The notes under the pieces: model-generated
The model's input: the letters and a program-made list of their open reading frames with translations, nothing else
Database searches by the model: none
What the model was told of the DNA's origin: nothing
Translations under genes and position numbers: made by a program
From: GCA-002700125 sp964434385
GTDB lineage: Bacteria > Chloroflexota > Dehalococcoidia > Lucifugimonadales > Lucifugimonadaceae
Direction of reading: 5' to 3'
DNA length: 64,000 nucleotides
Assembly: GCA_964434385.1 (NCBI GenBank)
Contig: CAYSUW010000006.1
Span: 1-64,000 of the forward strand
Shown: piece by piece, positions 9,084 through 18,831 of the stretch
How positions within the stretch are numbered: the stretch's first letter is position 1
Layout of the letters: each line of letters begins with the position of its first letter

Positions 9084-10640
9084 ATGGCAAACAAAGAAAA
9101 AGTAATTATTTTTGATACTACTTTGAGGGATGGGGAACAATCTGCGGGGGCAGGATTAACTGTAGATGAAAAAAAGATGATTGCATTGCAGTTAGAAAAA
9201 CTAGGAGTTGATATAATTGAGGCAGGTTTTGCTGCAAGTTCTCCAGGTGATTTTCAAGCAGTTAGGAAAATTTCTAAAGAACTTAAAAAAGCTACTGTAG
9301 CCTCTTTGGCAAGAGTAATTCCTAGCGATATAGAAGCAGCTGCAAAGGCTCTAGAAGTAGCAAATAAACCTAGAATACATACATTTGTTTCTAGTTCTTC
9401 TATTCATATGGAACATCAGATGAGAAAAGATCCAGAAGAGATTTTAGAAATGGCAGTAGTTGCAGTAAAAAAAGCAAAACATTATGTTGATGATGTTGAA
9501 TTCTCTCCTATGGATGCGACAAGAACGGATATAGATTTCTTGATAACTTTATTAGAAGCAACAATTGATGCAGGAGCTACTACAATAAATATCCCTGATA
9601 CTGTAGGGTATGGAATTCCTAATGAATTTGGTAATTTGATCAAAAGGATTTATGAAAATGTATCTAATTTAGGTAATACGATAATTAGTGTTCACTGTCA
9701 TAATGATCTTGGTCTTGCAGTTTCTAATAGTTTAGCTGCTGTAGAAAATGGTGCTAGACAAATTGAAGGTTGTATTAATGGGTTAGGAGAAAGAGCAGGG
9801 AACGCTTCTATAGAAGAATTAGTGATGGGACTAGAGACTAGAAAAGATTATTTTGGAGTTTCTACAAGTATTAACACTTCAGAAATTGGCCCTACCAGTA
9901 GATTGGTTAGTAACCTTTTTGGCTTTCCTCTGCAGGCTAATAAAGCAATAGTAGGACAAAACGCATTTCGACATTCTTCTGGTATTCATCAGGATGCTTT
10001 TCTTAAGGATAGGAGCACATTTGAAATTATGGAACCTGATGATGTGGGATGGAGAGGAGAAGCACTTGTTCTAGGAAAATTGTCTGGAAGAGCTGGGCTT
10101 AGGTCAAGACTTCAAGATTTAGGCTATGAATTAAATGATGAAGAATTATTAGAAATTTTTTCTGCATTTAAGATATTAGCAGATCAGAAAAAAGAAATTA
10201 CTGATTTAGATCTAGAATCTTTGATGGCTGAGCATAATAGAACTGTGTATCAAGGAAATTTATTTGAGATACAATCTGTTGAAGTTAAGTGTGGTAATAC
10301 AGTCCAACCTAAAGCAACTGTTGAAATTAAAGTCCCAGAAGGGATAAATAGAAAAGTTGATTCAATTGGCACAGGACCTGTTGATGCAGTTTGTAAGGCA
10401 ATAGATAAAATAGTAGAAATACCAGTAAATTTGACTGAATTTAGTGTTAATGCTGTTACCCAAGGTATTGATTCTTTAGGAGAAGTGACTATAAGGATTT
10501 CAGATGATATGGGACAAATTTTTTCAGGTAGAGGTTCAGATTCTGATATAGTAGTTTCTTCAGCTAAAGCTTATCTTAATGCTATAAACAGAATGATAAT
10601 GATAAGAGAAGAAGGAACTGATTCACCAACGAAAAAGTAG
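9084..10640 (+). CDS. leuA: 2-isopropylmalate synthase
   Basis: Condenses acetyl-CoA and 2-oxoisovalerate, the first committed step to leucine. The 518 residues have a TIM-barrel DRE domain with DTTLRDGEQSAG near residue 11 and the metal-binding HCHNDLG motif. GINGLGERAGN-type loops follow, and a C-terminal LeuA regulatory domain (from about 390) should bind leucine. It lies 21 bases after ilvC in the T-box operon, so it is doubly controlled by leucine: allosterically and through tRNA-Leu charging. Confidence 0.95.
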   Translation: MANKEKVIIFDTTLRDGEQSAGAGLTVDEKKMIALQLEKLGVDIIEAGFAASSPGDFQAVRKISKELKKATVASLARVIPSDIEAAAKALEVANKPRIHTFVSSSSIHMEHQMRKDPEEILEMAVVAVKKAKHYVDDVEFSPMDATRTDIDFLITLLEATIDAGATTINIPDTVGYGIPNEFGNLIKRIYENVSNLGNTIISVHCHNDLGLAVSNSLAAVENGARQIEGCINGLGERAGNASIEELVMGLETRKDYFGVSTSINTSEIGPTSRLVSNLFGFPLQANKAIVGQNAFRHSSGIHQDAFLKDRSTFEIMEPDDVGWRGEALVLGKLSGRAGLRSRLQDLGYELNDEELLEIFSAFKILADQKKEITDLDLESLMAEHNRTVYQGNLFEIQSVEVKCGNTVQPKATVEIKVPEGINRKVDSIGTGPVDAVCKAIDKIVEIPVNLTEFSVNAVTQGIDSLGEVTIRISDDMGQIFSGRGSDSDIVVSSAKAYLNAINRMIMIREEGTDSPTKK

Positions 10641-10655
10641 ACTAAGGATATTATT

Positions 10656-12065
10656 ATGAGTGAGAATAAAACGTTATTTGATAAAATTTGGGATTCTCAT
10701 CTTGTGTCTCAGTCTGAAGGTCAACCTGATCTAATATATATTGATTTGCATTTAGTGCATGAAGTTACTTCTCCACAAGCATTTGAAAATTTAAGACTAA
10801 ATGGGAGAACTGTTAGGAGACCTGAACTCACTGTTGCTACTATTGATCATAATGTCCCTACAATTAATCGAGAACAAATCAGTGATCCAATTGCAAAAAA
10901 ACAGATTGAAGTTTTAAGAGAAAATTGTAAAGAGTTTAATGTAAATTTGTATGATATTAATAGTAGTAATCAAGGTATTGTTCATGTCATAGGACCTGAA
11001 TTAGGATTAACCCAACCAGGAATGACTATTGTCTGTGGTGACAGTCATACTTCAACACATGGAGCATTTGGAACACTAGCATTTGGGATTGGAACTTCAG
11101 AAGTTGAGCATGTATTAGCGACTCAAACTTTAATTCAGAGAAAACCCAAAAAGATGGAAGTTAGAACATTAGGGGACTTGCCGTTAGGAGTGTCAGCAAA
11201 AGATTTGGTTTTGGCTATAATTGGAAAAATTGGAGTTGCAGGAGGTACTGGACATGCTATTGAATATACTGGTGATGCTATAAAGAAAATGTCCATGGAA
11301 GGAAGAATGACCGTATGTAATATGACTATAGAAGGTGGAGGTCGAGCAGGGATGATTAGTCCTGATGAAATTACTTACGAATATTTAGAAGGCAAGAAAT
11401 TCATTTCTGCAGGAAATTATAATGAGATTGTAGACTATTGGGATAGTTTCAAAACTGATTCTGAAGCTGAATTTGATTCTTTGGTGGAAATTGATTGTGA
11501 ATCTATAGAACCCATGGTCACATGGGGGACAAATCCTGGTCAAGTAACTAATGTAACTGGTAAAGTTCCCGATCCACTGGATTTTATAAATTCTGAAGAT
11601 CAGGAAAATGCTGCTAGAGCTATTGAATACATGGGTTTAGAACCTAATATGCCTATAGAAGAAATAAAAATTGATAGGGTGTTCTTGGGTTCATGTACAA
11701 ATGCGAGGATAGAAGATTTACGTTCAGCTGCGAAAATAGTAAAAGGAAAGAAAATTTCAAAAAATGTAAATGCTATGGTAGTTCCAGGCTCAATGTTGGT
11801 CAAGATCCAGGCAGAAAAAGAAGGCTTAGATGAAATATTTAAGGATTCTGGTTTTGAATGGAGAGAGGCCGGTTGTTCAATGTGCTTAGGAATGAATCCT
11901 GATATTTTAATCCCTGGAGAGAGATGTGCTTCTACTTCAAATAGAAATTTTGAAGGTAGACAAGGTAAAGGTGGTAGGACTCATTTGGTTAGTCCTCAAA
12001 TGGCAGCAGCAGCAGCGATAAAAGGGTATCTTTCAGATATAAGAAACTGGGACTTAGACAACTGA
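10656..12065 (+). CDS. leuC: 3-isopropylmalate dehydratase large subunit
   Basis: Aconitase-family [4Fe-4S] enzyme that, with LeuD, isomerises 2- to 3-isopropylmalate; the same enzyme often handles citramalate. The 469 residues contain DSHTSTHGAFG and cluster ligands in GSCTNARIEDL and CSMCLGMNPD. ATG 10656 follows leuA by 15 bases. Together with cimA downstream it could serve both leucine and isoleucine synthesis. Confidence 0.95.
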   Translation: MSENKTLFDKIWDSHLVSQSEGQPDLIYIDLHLVHEVTSPQAFENLRLNGRTVRRPELTVATIDHNVPTINREQISDPIAKKQIEVLRENCKEFNVNLYDINSSNQGIVHVIGPELGLTQPGMTIVCGDSHTSTHGAFGTLAFGIGTSEVEHVLATQTLIQRKPKKMEVRTLGDLPLGVSAKDLVLAIIGKIGVAGGTGHAIEYTGDAIKKMSMEGRMTVCNMTIEGGGRAGMISPDEITYEYLEGKKFISAGNYNEIVDYWDSFKTDSEAEFDSLVEIDCESIEPMVTWGTNPGQVTNVTGKVPDPLDFINSEDQENAARAIEYMGLEPNMPIEEIKIDRVFLGSCTNARIEDLRSAAKIVKGKKISKNVNAMVVPGSMLVKIQAEKEGLDEIFKDSGFEWREAGCSMCLGMNPDILIPGERCASTSNRNFEGRQGKGGRTHLVSPQMAAAAAIKGYLSDIRNWDLDN

Positions 12066-12083
12066 ATTGAAGGAGAATTAAAA

Positions 12084-12686
12084 TTGGAACCATTTAAAAA
12101 AATTACTGGATTAGTAGCTCCTTTAGATAGGTCAAATGTGGACACTGATCAAATCATTCCAAAACAATTTTTGAAAAGAGTCGAAAGAACAGGATTTGGT
12201 AAATTTGCGTTTTTTGATTGGAGATATCTTGAAGGAGAAATTCCAAACCCTGATTTTATTCTTAATTTTCCTCGTTATTTAGGTTCTGAAATATTAGTCG
12301 CAGGTAGCAATTTTGGCTCTGGATCTTCTAGAGAACATGCTCCATGGGCTTTACTTGAGTATGGATTCAAAGTTTTAATTTCTACTAGTTTTGCGGATAT
12401 TTTCAAAAACAATTGTTTTCAAAATGGCATATTGCCAATCATCTTAGATTCAAGTGGGGTAAGTCATATTATGTCTAATGCTTTATCTGATGATCAAGAA
12501 GGTTACAGAATTACTGTAGACTTAGAAAATCAAACTGTTTCAGATGAATTAGGGTTTTCTAGAGATTTTGATATTGATGGTTTTCGTAAAGAAAGTTTAA
12601 TTAAAGGGTTGGATGATATAGGAAGAACATCTTTACAAGAAAAAGACATATCTGTATTTGAAAAAAACAGAATAAATAGATGGTAG
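12084..12686 (+). CDS. leuD: 3-isopropylmalate dehydratase small subunit
   Basis: Swivelling-domain partner of LeuC. The 200 residues carry the substrate-specificity segment GSNFGSGSSREHAPWAL and the N-terminal DRSNVDTDQIIPKQFL motif. The start is TTG at 12084, supported by aggag at 12071-12075 with eight bases of spacing. It sits between leuC and leuB in the operon. Confidence 0.95.
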   Translation: MEPFKKITGLVAPLDRSNVDTDQIIPKQFLKRVERTGFGKFAFFDWRYLEGEIPNPDFILNFPRYLGSEILVAGSNFGSGSSREHAPWALLEYGFKVLISTSFADIFKNNCFQNGILPIILDSSGVSHIMSNALSDDQEGYRITVDLENQTVSDELGFSRDFDIDGFRKESLIKGLDDIGRTSLQEKDISVFEKNRINRW

Positions 12687-12708
12687 TTTATTAACTATTG
12701 GAGGAAAT

Positions 12709-13806
12709 GTGGACTTTAAGATAGCAGTTCTCTCAGGTGATGGTATAGGGCCAGAAGTCACCTTGGAGTCAGTGAAAATATTAGAAGCAATTGGAGCGCG
12801 ATTTGGCCATTCTTTCAATCTTCAAAATGGTGAAGTTGGAGGATGTTCTATTGATAATAATGGAGTAGCAATTACTGATGAAACTTTACAAGATGTATTA
12901 AAATGTGATGCTGTCTTATTTGGAGCGGTAGGGGGACCAAAGTGGGATGTTACTTCTGAAAAAGAAAGACCTGAAAATGGAATATTAAAACTTAGAAAAG
13001 AGTTAGATCTTTTTGCAAATATTAGGCCTGTGAAAGTTTATAATGATTTAGTTTATGCTAGTCCACTAAAACCTGAAATTGTTGATAACGTAGACTTTAT
13101 TATTATTAGAGAATTGACTTCTGGGCTATATTTCGGAGAACCAAAGAAAAGATGGAATTCAGAAAATGGAACGAGAGAATCTGTTGATACTTTATATTAC
13201 AATGAAGATGAAATAGAAAGAGTTTTAAGAGTTGGTTTTGAGTTAGCAATGGGTAGAGGAAAAAAATTACATTCTCTTGATAAAATGAATGTGATGGCTA
13301 CTTCAAGGTTGTGGAGAGAGGTAGCTACTGAATTATCTGAAGAATATCCAGAAGTAGAATTGATTCATATGTTAGCTGATAATGCTGCAATGCAGTTAGT
13401 TACTAATCCAAATATTTTTGACGTTATAGTTACAGAAAACACTTTTGGAGATATTTTATCGGATGAAGCAGCAGTGATTGGTGGATCTATGGGTTTATTA
13501 CCTTCAGCCAGTCTATCTAGTGTCCCTGGGAATCAAAAGAAAACTCTTGGTCTTTATGAACCTATTCATGGTTCTGCACCTGATATAGCTGGTCAAGGTT
13601 TTGCTAATCCTATTGCTTCGATTCTGAGTACATCTATGATGTTACGTTGGTCTTTTGGTCTTATTGATGAAGCAAATTTAATCGATGATTCTGTTGATGC
13701 TATTTTAAGTGAAGGGTATCGGACTAGAGATATAACCAAAGATAATGAAAATTGGTTAAGTACTTCAGGAATTGGTGATTTGATTTCTAATAAAATCAAT
13801 TATTGA
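12709..13806 (+). CDS. leuB: 3-isopropylmalate dehydrogenase
   Basis: NAD- and metal-dependent oxidative decarboxylation of 3-isopropylmalate to 2-oxoisocaproate. At 365 residues it is of normal length, with AVLSGDGIGPEV at the N-terminus, the RELTSGLYFGEPK substrate loop, the metal-binding DILSDEAA and GLYEPIHGSAPDIAG near the coenzyme site. The start is GTG at 12709, with ggagg at 12700-12704; the ATG two bases upstream is in another frame. Last biosynthetic gene of the ilv-leu operon. Confidence 0.95.
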   Translation: MDFKIAVLSGDGIGPEVTLESVKILEAIGARFGHSFNLQNGEVGGCSIDNNGVAITDETLQDVLKCDAVLFGAVGGPKWDVTSEKERPENGILKLRKELDLFANIRPVKVYNDLVYASPLKPEIVDNVDFIIIRELTSGLYFGEPKKRWNSENGTRESVDTLYYNEDEIERVLRVGFELAMGRGKKLHSLDKMNVMATSRLWREVATELSEEYPEVELIHMLADNAAMQLVTNPNIFDVIVTENTFGDILSDEAAVIGGSMGLLPSASLSSVPGNQKKTLGLYEPIHGSAPDIAGQGFANPIASILSTSMMLRWSFGLIDEANLIDDSVDAILSEGYRTRDITKDNENWLSTSGIGDLISNKINY

Positions 13807-13816
13807 TTTTTATACA

Positions 13817-16153
13817 ATGTCGAAGTCAAAAGATTTGTCCTTGAATTTAAAAGATTTCTTACCAGATTTAAGCAATGATCATATTTTTGAACATTTGAAT
13901 GGTGATGTTGAGATTTATAGAGATACTTGGGGAATACCACATATAAAAACAAAAGATGAATTTGATCTTTTTTTTGCACAAGGTTTTGCTACTGCTCAAG
14001 ATAGATTGTGGCATATGGATTTTGATCGTTATAGATCATTAGGGAGATCTTCAGAGTTATTAGGTGCTGAAATGTTAGACAATGATAGATTGTTAATGCA
14101 AATTGATGTTGAAAAAGCTTCAAAAGCAGATTATGAATCTAGCTCAGATTTATCTAAGAAGATGTTGGATTCATATGCAAATGGAATTAATGCTTTTATA
14201 AAATCTAGCAAAACTTATCCTGTTGAGTATTTTTTGTTGAATATAAAACCAAATTTTTGGAAACCTTGGGATTGTATTTCAGTCTATAAAATTAGAAATA
14301 TGCTTATGGGAACATATGAAATGAAATTGTTGAAAACTAGAGCCTATCAAGAATTAGGTGTAGATTTATTTGAAAAAATTTGGGGAGAAATCCCAGCATC
14401 TGAATTATTAACAATCCCACCCAATACTCGATTAAACAAAGCAGTTTCTAGAAGTTTAGATTCTCTTTCAGAGTCTGTAAATTTATTTAATTACCTGAAA
14501 GAAACAGATGTTGGAAGTAATGCTTGGGTCATTTCTGGTAATAGAACTAAATCAGGTTTTCCTTTAATAGCTGGAGATTCTCATAGAGCATTAGATACTC
14601 CAAGTGTTTATTATCAAATACATTTAGAATGCGAAAGATTTTCTGTAAGTGGATACTCAATCCCAGGTTTCCCAGGTGCTCCTCATTTTAGTCATACAGA
14701 ACATCTCGCATTTGGGATGACTCATGGTAATGCAGATTATCAAGATTTATTTTTAGAGAAATTTAGAGAGAATAAAAAAAATATTGAATATTTCTATAAA
14801 AATCAATGGCATAAAGCAGAGTTGAATATCAAATCTATAAATGTGAAGAATGGAAAAAAAGAATTTGTAGAAGTGATAAAAACTAATCATGGATCTGTAA
14901 TTGGAGGTGACCCTAGAGCAGGTTTTGGATTGGTTTTTAGTCATACAGGAACAAATACAGCTACAAAATGGGTTGATACTGTATATGAAATACTTCATGC
15001 AAAAAATTCTGATCAATTAATAGAATCTTTGAAAGAGTGGACTGAACCAGTAAATAATTTCGTTTTTGCTGATACTAAAGGCAAAATAGGGTATAAGTTA
15101 AGAGGGAAAATCCCAATTAGAAATTCTGATAACCACAAAGGAATTGTTTGTGGTTGGGATGGAAATCATGATTGGGAAAAACTAATTCCATACAGTGAAA
15201 TGCCGTCTTCAATAGATCCTATTGGTGGTTATATAGTTACTTGTAATCAAAGAGTTGTAGGTTCGGATTTCCCTTATTACATTGGGGATGATTTTCGTCC
15301 TGGAAATAGAGCATCTAGAATAATTAGTAGAATATTGGAATTGCCTGAAGGAAAAGCTACTGTTGAAAATATGTCTCAAATTCATTCAGATAGATTAAGT
15401 ATCCCTGCTTCAGTTTTATTCAAAAAAATGTTAAAAATGGATCTCTTCTCTAAATACTCTGAAGATTTAGTCAACTTGATAAAAGAATGGGATTTTGTAA
15501 TGAATCCAGATTCTAAAATTGCAACTTTGTATTCAATGATTAGAAAAACTTTAATTCAAGAAACAGTAAAATTTGTATTTGGTGATTTGATATATAGATT
15601 CAATTCTTCAGAATTTTCTAGAGCTTACACTTTCATAATAGATTCGATTTATTATCAACTAATTAATCAAATAAGTGGCAACTCAAAATTTATTGATGAT
15701 TCAGTTCTCTTAAAATTATTAGAAAACTCTGTAATTACAAATATGGAGATATTTGAACAAAAATTTATGGAAGATAAATTAGATAGTCAGAAATGGGGAA
15801 AAGTTCACAGAACTAATCCTATTCATCCATTATCTAAAATATTTCCTAAATACTCTTCTCTATTAAATCCCCCTAGTGTATCTATGGGAGGAGATTCTGA
15901 TACTCCGCAACAAGGAGGTTATTTAGATAATTTTGAAGTAAATTCTGTTTCAGTTAATAGATATATTCATGATACTTCAGATTGGAAAAAATCTAGATGG
16001 ATTGTTCCGCTTGGTTCTTCTGGTCATCCAGGTAGCCCTCATTTCAGTGATCAGAGTAAATTATGGTCTAAATTAGAGACTATTCCTCAATTATGGGATT
16101 GGAATGAAATAAAATCTGTTGCTGAAACTGCTCAGTTATTGACCTCAAGTTAA
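13817..16153 (+). CDS. Penicillin-acylase-family Ntn hydrolase (S45)
   Basis: The 778-residue precursor belongs to the amidohydrolase family that self-cleaves into alpha and beta chains. The motif DVGSNAW places the nucleophile at Ser234, which would give an alpha region of about 233 residues and a beta chain of about 545. EIYRDTWGIPHIK and FAQGFATAQDRLWHMDFDRY near the N-terminus are typical of S45 acylases. No signal peptide is seen, which is unusual for this often-exported family. It starts ten bases after leuB and looks like part of the same transcript. The substrate is unknown; N-acyl amino acids or N-acyl-homoserine lactones are family precedents. Confidence 0.85.
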   Translation: MSKSKDLSLNLKDFLPDLSNDHIFEHLNGDVEIYRDTWGIPHIKTKDEFDLFFAQGFATAQDRLWHMDFDRYRSLGRSSELLGAEMLDNDRLLMQIDVEKASKADYESSSDLSKKMLDSYANGINAFIKSSKTYPVEYFLLNIKPNFWKPWDCISVYKIRNMLMGTYEMKLLKTRAYQELGVDLFEKIWGEIPASELLTIPPNTRLNKAVSRSLDSLSESVNLFNYLKETDVGSNAWVISGNRTKSGFPLIAGDSHRALDTPSVYYQIHLECERFSVSGYSIPGFPGAPHFSHTEHLAFGMTHGNADYQDLFLEKFRENKKNIEYFYKNQWHKAELNIKSINVKNGKKEFVEVIKTNHGSVIGGDPRAGFGLVFSHTGTNTATKWVDTVYEILHAKNSDQLIESLKEWTEPVNNFVFADTKGKIGYKLRGKIPIRNSDNHKGIVCGWDGNHDWEKLIPYSEMPSSIDPIGGYIVTCNQRVVGSDFPYYIGDDFRPGNRASRIISRILELPEGKATVENMSQIHSDRLSIPASVLFKKMLKMDLFSKYSEDLVNLIKEWDFVMNPDSKIATLYSMIRKTLIQETVKFVFGDLIYRFNSSEFSRAYTFIIDSIYYQLINQISGNSKFIDDSVLLKLLENSVITNMEIFEQKFMEDKLDSQKWGKVHRTNPIHPLSKIFPKYSSLLNPPSVSMGGDSDTPQQGGYLDNFEVNSVSVNRYIHDTSDWKKSRWIVPLGSSGHPGSPHFSDQSKLWSKLETIPQLWDWNEIKSVAETAQLLTSS

Positions 16154-16202
16154 TCTTTAGGTTATAGTCATTCAAGTTTAAATATTTTTTTCAATTCGAT
16201 AT

Positions 16203-16646
16203 ATGTCTATATTTTTGCCAAAAAAAGTGATAGGTAACATGTTTGATCATTCATTAAATTCTGATCCTGAAGAAGCATGTGGTGTTTTATTGGGTAATCA
16301 AAATAGAGTTTTAGAAAATATAAGGGTTAAGAATATTCATGAAGAACCATTAACTAGATATACTATGGATCCTAATGAATTGCTAAAATTGACATTAGAA
16401 GCTGAAAAAAAAGATCATGATGTCATAGGTTTTTATCATTCTCATGTATACTCACAAGCTTATCCTTCTTCTACAGACATTAATGAAGCTATAACTCATA
16501 GTTTTGGTAATCCTGTTAATTATTTTTATATATTAATTTCTTTAGTAGAAAAAAATCGTCCAATTATGCGAGCATTCAAAATTGATTCGGAAAAAAATGT
16601 AATTGAAATTCATATTACATTTGATGGAGATCAATATAAAAGTTAA
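16203..16646 (+). CDS. JAMM/MPN-domain metallopeptidase (Mec-like)
   Basis: The 147-residue protein is essentially one JAMM domain. The zinc motif is complete: His79-x-His81 in YHSHVYSQAYPSSTD, Ser89 and Asp92, with a glutamate in EEACGVLL near residue 24. Bacterial members remove small sulfur-carrier proteins or amino acids, for example Mec hydrolysing CysO-cysteine. No sulfur-carrier gene is adjacent here. It follows the acylase by 49 bases and ends one base before the convergent cimA gene. Confidence 0.82.
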   Translation: MSIFLPKKVIGNMFDHSLNSDPEEACGVLLGNQNRVLENIRVKNIHEEPLTRYTMDPNELLKLTLEAEKKDHDVIGFYHSHVYSQAYPSSTDINEAITHSFGNPVNYFYILISLVEKNRPIMRAFKIDSEKNVIEIHITFDGDQYKS

Positions 16647-16647
16647 A

Positions 16648-18213
16648 TTAATTATTTAAATTTTTATTTAACCACCATTCTAAAGAGTCAGATAAAGCCA
16701 TCCAACTGGCCTCTAGGATATTTGCTGAACACCCTACTGTTCTCCAGACATCTTTTTCATCTGCAGATTCAATTGCGACTCTCACTTTTGCTTCAGTTGC
16801 AGAAGATTGGTCTACTACTCTTACACTATAGTCTGTTAATCTTAATGAATAAATTTCAGGATAAGATTGAATAAGTGCTTTTCTTAAGGCATTATCTAAT
16901 GCATTTACAGGGCCATTACCTTCTGATGCAGTATGAATAATTTTTTGATCTATCATGACTTTTACTGTAGCTTCACATAGAAGATTTCCATTAGCTTTTA
17001 ATCTATTTTCAACCAAAACTACGAAGTCTATCAATTCAAAAGGTGGCTCATAATTTGGCAAAAACCTTTTTACAACTAATTCGAATGAAGCAGTAGCATT
17101 TTCGTATGAAAATCCTTGATTTTCTTGATTTTTTATATGTTTTACAATCTCTTGAGCTTCTGTATTACCTAGTTGGCTACTCAATCCTAGCTCTTTGATT
17201 TTCCTATTTACGTTACTTTTTCCTGATAGTTCAGAAATTGTTACGTCTGTAGAGTTTCCTATAGATGAAGGATCAATATGTTGATATGAAGAAATGAATT
17301 TCTCTGTAGCTGAAGCATGTAATCCTCCTTTATGTGTAAAAGCATTTTTTCCTACATAAGGAGAATAAGGAAAAGGAGCTCGATTGACTGTTTCTGAAAC
17401 AAAATTAGATAATTCAGTGAGTCTGACAAGGTTTTTTTCAGATAAACATTTTTCTCCTAATTTCAATTGTAAATTAGCAATAATACTCACTAAATTAGCA
17501 TTGCCACATCTTTCTCCATATCCGTTTATTGTCCCTTGAATATGAGTAGCACCGGATTGGTAAGCTGCTAAAGCTGAAGCTACTGCTGTATCTGTATCAT
17601 TATGAGTATGGATTCCTAACTGACATTTTATAGTTTCTAGCACTGTTTTTGTGATTTCTGATACTTTATTAGGTAGCATTCCACCATTAGTATCACAAAG
17701 GACTATGGTATCAGCTCCAAATTCCATAGCAGTTTCTAATACTTTTAGGCTATAACTTGGATTGTTGATATAGCCGTCAAAAAAATGCTCAGCATCAAAT
17801 ATTACTTTTCTGCCACGATTTTTAAGATATTCTATAGAATCTGAAATCATTGATAGGTTTTCTTCAAGAGTAGTCTCTAAGACTTTCTTTACTTGAATGT
17901 CTGAAGATTTACCTACAACTGTCACCAATTCTGTTTCAGAAGATAACAATGCATTTATCACAGGATCAGTATCTATTTTTCCATTAATCTTTCTAGTACT
18001 TCCAAATGCTGAAATTTTTGCTTGTTTGAATTTTATATTTTTTATCAGTTTAAAATATTCATCATCTTTTGGATTAGAACCAGCATATCCGCCTTCAATA
18101 AAAGGGATTCCTATATCATCTAATTTCTCTGTAATAGATATTTTATCTTTTACAGATAATGATATGCCTTCTTGTTGTGCTCCATCTCTTAGAGTTGTAT
18201 CGTATAAGTCCAT
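16648..18213 (-). CDS. cimA: (R)-citramalate synthase
   Basis: Condenses acetyl-CoA and pyruvate to citramalate, the entry to threonine-independent isoleucine synthesis, after which LeuCD and LeuB give 2-oxobutyrate. The 521 residues begin MDLYDTTLRDGAQQEG and contain the metal-binding HTHNDTDTA motif, NGYGERCGNAN and a C-terminal LeuA-type regulatory domain (about 385-515). The sequence is distinct from the leuA copy, favouring CimA over a second isopropylmalate synthase. It is divergent from the DUF3090 gene, with about 100 AT-rich bases between. Confidence 0.88.
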   Translation of the reverse strand: MDLYDTTLRDGAQQEGISLSVKDKISITEKLDDIGIPFIEGGYAGSNPKDDEYFKLIKNIKFKQAKISAFGSTRKINGKIDTDPVINALLSSETELVTVVGKSSDIQVKKVLETTLEENLSMISDSIEYLKNRGRKVIFDAEHFFDGYINNPSYSLKVLETAMEFGADTIVLCDTNGGMLPNKVSEITKTVLETIKCQLGIHTHNDTDTAVASALAAYQSGATHIQGTINGYGERCGNANLVSIIANLQLKLGEKCLSEKNLVRLTELSNFVSETVNRAPFPYSPYVGKNAFTHKGGLHASATEKFISSYQHIDPSSIGNSTDVTISELSGKSNVNRKIKELGLSSQLGNTEAQEIVKHIKNQENQGFSYENATASFELVVKRFLPNYEPPFELIDFVVLVENRLKANGNLLCEATVKVMIDQKIIHTASEGNGPVNALDNALRKALIQSYPEIYSLRLTDYSVRVVDQSSATEAKVRVAIESADEKDVWRTVGCSANILEASWMALSDSLEWWLNKNLNN

Positions 18214-18316
18214 TTTTTTTCAAACTTTGTGATTAACTGTGTAACTATATCATGAGTTTATTAGATTTTCAGATAAACTCTTTAATAAATAATTGAAAAA
18301 ATGTTAAAAAGAGATT

Positions 18317-18814
18317 ATGGGAAATTATTATTTAAAAAATGTAGATAATATAGAGTGTATTTCTATAGGTTCTCCTGGTAACAGAACTTTTTATTTGAGT
18401 GCAGAAAACATTGATGCAAAAGTCAAGATATGGTTAGAAAAAGAACAACTAATAGCAATAGGTTTATTATTGAAAAGTCCAGAAAATTCTATTTTAGATC
18501 AATCTGATATTGATGAGGGTGATAGTGAATTTAATCTAGATTTAAAGGGGATAAATTTTTCTCTAAATTCTGATTCTCAAACTTTTATATTATATTTTGA
18601 ATGTGTAGATATTGATGATGTAAATGATATTCAGGAAATTAAATTAAATGTTTTGCTGAATCAAGAAAAAGCTACAGATTTGGGAGATCAGATTTTGAAA
18701 GTTTGTGCATCTGGGAGAAAAAAATGTCCCTTATGTTCTTTACCAAAGAATCAAGATGGAACTTGTGATGGAAAACCATGTGTGAAGAAGAATGGACATA
18801 TGCCATTGATTTGA
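18317..18814 (+). CDS. DUF3090-family protein with C-terminal Cys motif
   Basis: The 165-residue protein resembles the DUF3090 family: an N-terminal beta-rich part (GSPGNRTFYLSAE, IAIGLLL) and a C-terminal cysteine motif CPLC...CDGKPC followed by NGH, which could bind metal. No biochemical function is established. In Actinobacteria this family lies beside the SCO1664-family gene, as here, where that gene starts 17 bases downstream. A joint function is therefore likely but unknown. Confidence 0.75.
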   Translation: MGNYYLKNVDNIECISIGSPGNRTFYLSAENIDAKVKIWLEKEQLIAIGLLLKSPENSILDQSDIDEGDSEFNLDLKGINFSLNSDSQTFILYFECVDIDDVNDIQEIKLNVLLNQEKATDLGDQILKVCASGRKKCPLCSLPKNQDGTCDGKPCVKKNGHMPLI

Positions 18815-18831
18815 TGATCTGGTTCATTTAA

